Shown: positions 12,156-12,469 of the stretch, piece by piece
Layout: each line of letters begins with the position of its first letter
Numbering within the stretch: the first letter of the stretch is position 1
Source: Hydrogenimonas sp.
Lineage (GTDB): Bacteria > Campylobacterota > Campylobacteria > Campylobacterales > Hydrogenimonadaceae
NCBI GenBank assembly: GCA_015494675.1
Contig: WGAW01000211.1
Coordinates: 1 to 12,469 of the forward strand
Reading direction: 5' to 3'
DNA: 12,469 nt
Translations under genes and position numbers: made by a program
The notes under the pieces: model-generated
What the model saw: the letters and a program-made list of their open reading frames with translations, nothing else
What the model was told of the DNA's origin: nothing
The model's database searches: none

Positions 12156-12469
12156 TACGGATTTCGGGCAAAGCCCGCAATCCGGCAGGGACCAAAGTCC
12201 CTACAACCCCCTGAAGCTTCGAAATCTCAGATTTCGAGACGTCGAATGGGCAAATTTTATGAAAGTATACCATTTACCTGCTTTTATGTTACACGGATTT
12301 CGGGCAAAGCCCGCAATCCGGCAGGGACTAAAGTCCCTACAACCCCCTAAAGCTTCGAAATCTCAGATTTCGAGACGGCGTTTCGTTTACAAACCGCCGG
12401 TATGTTACACGGATTTCGGGCAAAGCCCGCAATCCGGCAGGGACTAAAGTCCCTACAACCCCCTGAAGC
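12156..12469. repeat. Array 2: two full and one cut-off copy of the same multi-hairpin family
   Basis: Units start near 12156, at 12286 and at 12402 (the last runs off the window), with conserved bodies of about 86 bp and spacers of different length, so the period is 136 then 116 bp. Order per unit: stem A (12158-12184; CGGATT-T-CGGGC, loop AAA, GCCCG-C-AATCCG), stem B (12187-12202; AGGGAC, loop CAAA or TAAA, GTCCCT), linker CTACAACCCCCT[G/A]AAG, stem C (12220-12236; CGAAATC-TCA-GATTTCG). Units 2 and 3 begin ATGTTACAC, compared with ATGTTACGC in array 1. Stem D of array 1 is missing; the second spacer has its own CGGCG/CGCCG foldback (12376-12399). No gene is seen in 12104-12469. Confidence 0.93.

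Noticed and set aside
12259..12447. Open frame of 62 codons running through array 2, with a similar short peptide (starting MLRKFRAKP) in each unit of array 1
   Set aside because: Unit 1 of array 1 has a 1-nt deletion that breaks the frame, stops fall early, and the differences between loci follow base pairing rather than keeping amino acids (Lys to Gly, Trp to Arg). There is no RBS. Treated as a by-product of the repeat.
1..12469. tRNA, rRNA, IS element or prophage genes
   Set aside because: No cloverleaf, rRNA-like stretch, transposase or integrase was seen in any frame; all long frames are accounted for by cellular genes.

Overview
The window reads as chromosomal DNA of a moderate-GC member of the Campylobacterota (the former Epsilonproteobacteria), most likely a free-living sulfur- or hydrogen-oxidising lineage of the Sulfurovum/Hydrogenimonas type. 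This assignment is an inference. It rests on the block mltD-rlpA-hisB-kdsC-lptC-lptA-engB-(short N-acetylglutamate synthase)-mreD-mrdA, which I associate with that phylum, on the small c'-like cytochrome and on the orphan TRAP binding protein. No rRNA or other phylogenetic marker is present.

Left part (1-2310, + strand): the 3' end of a Ca2+/H+ antiporter of the ChaA/Cax family; a gap holding a 17-bp direct repeat with competing hairpins and a good -10 box; a Tat-exported, lipobox-bearing TRAP substrate-binding protein without permease genes beside it; a gap with a long imperfect inverted repeat; and a secreted four-helix-type cytochrome with one C-terminal CxxCH. These face queC (- strand), the 7-cyano-7-deazaguanine synthase of queuosine synthesis.

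Middle (2988-4781): a 433-bp gap between the divergent queC and ybeY is filled by three tandem copies of a 119-120-bp multi-hairpin repeat. ybeY (rRNA endonuclease) overlaps by 4 nt with a K+-dependent Na+/Ca2+ exchanger-like gene (yrbG type).

Right part (12103 down to 4797, - strand): one tight run of ten genes with overlaps or gaps of at most 5 nt, nearly all for building the envelope. They are lytic transglycosylase MltD, RlpA, HisB (the metabolic outlier), KdsC for Kdo, LptC and LptA for LPS transport, the ribosome-assembly GTPase EngB, an N-acetylglutamate synthase-like GNAT, an MreD-like membrane protein and the elongation transpeptidase PBP2. Eight of the ten appear to start at GTG or TTG. 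Upstream of this operon, at the window edge, lies a second array of the same repeat family as between queC and ybeY.

The most notable signal is this repeat family. Six copies at two loci share an order of hairpins and an invariant linker. Where the two loci differ in sequence, the changes fall on both sides of the stems and keep pairing. That suggests a structured element (RNA leader, REP-like element or protein-binding array) that the protein genes do not explain.
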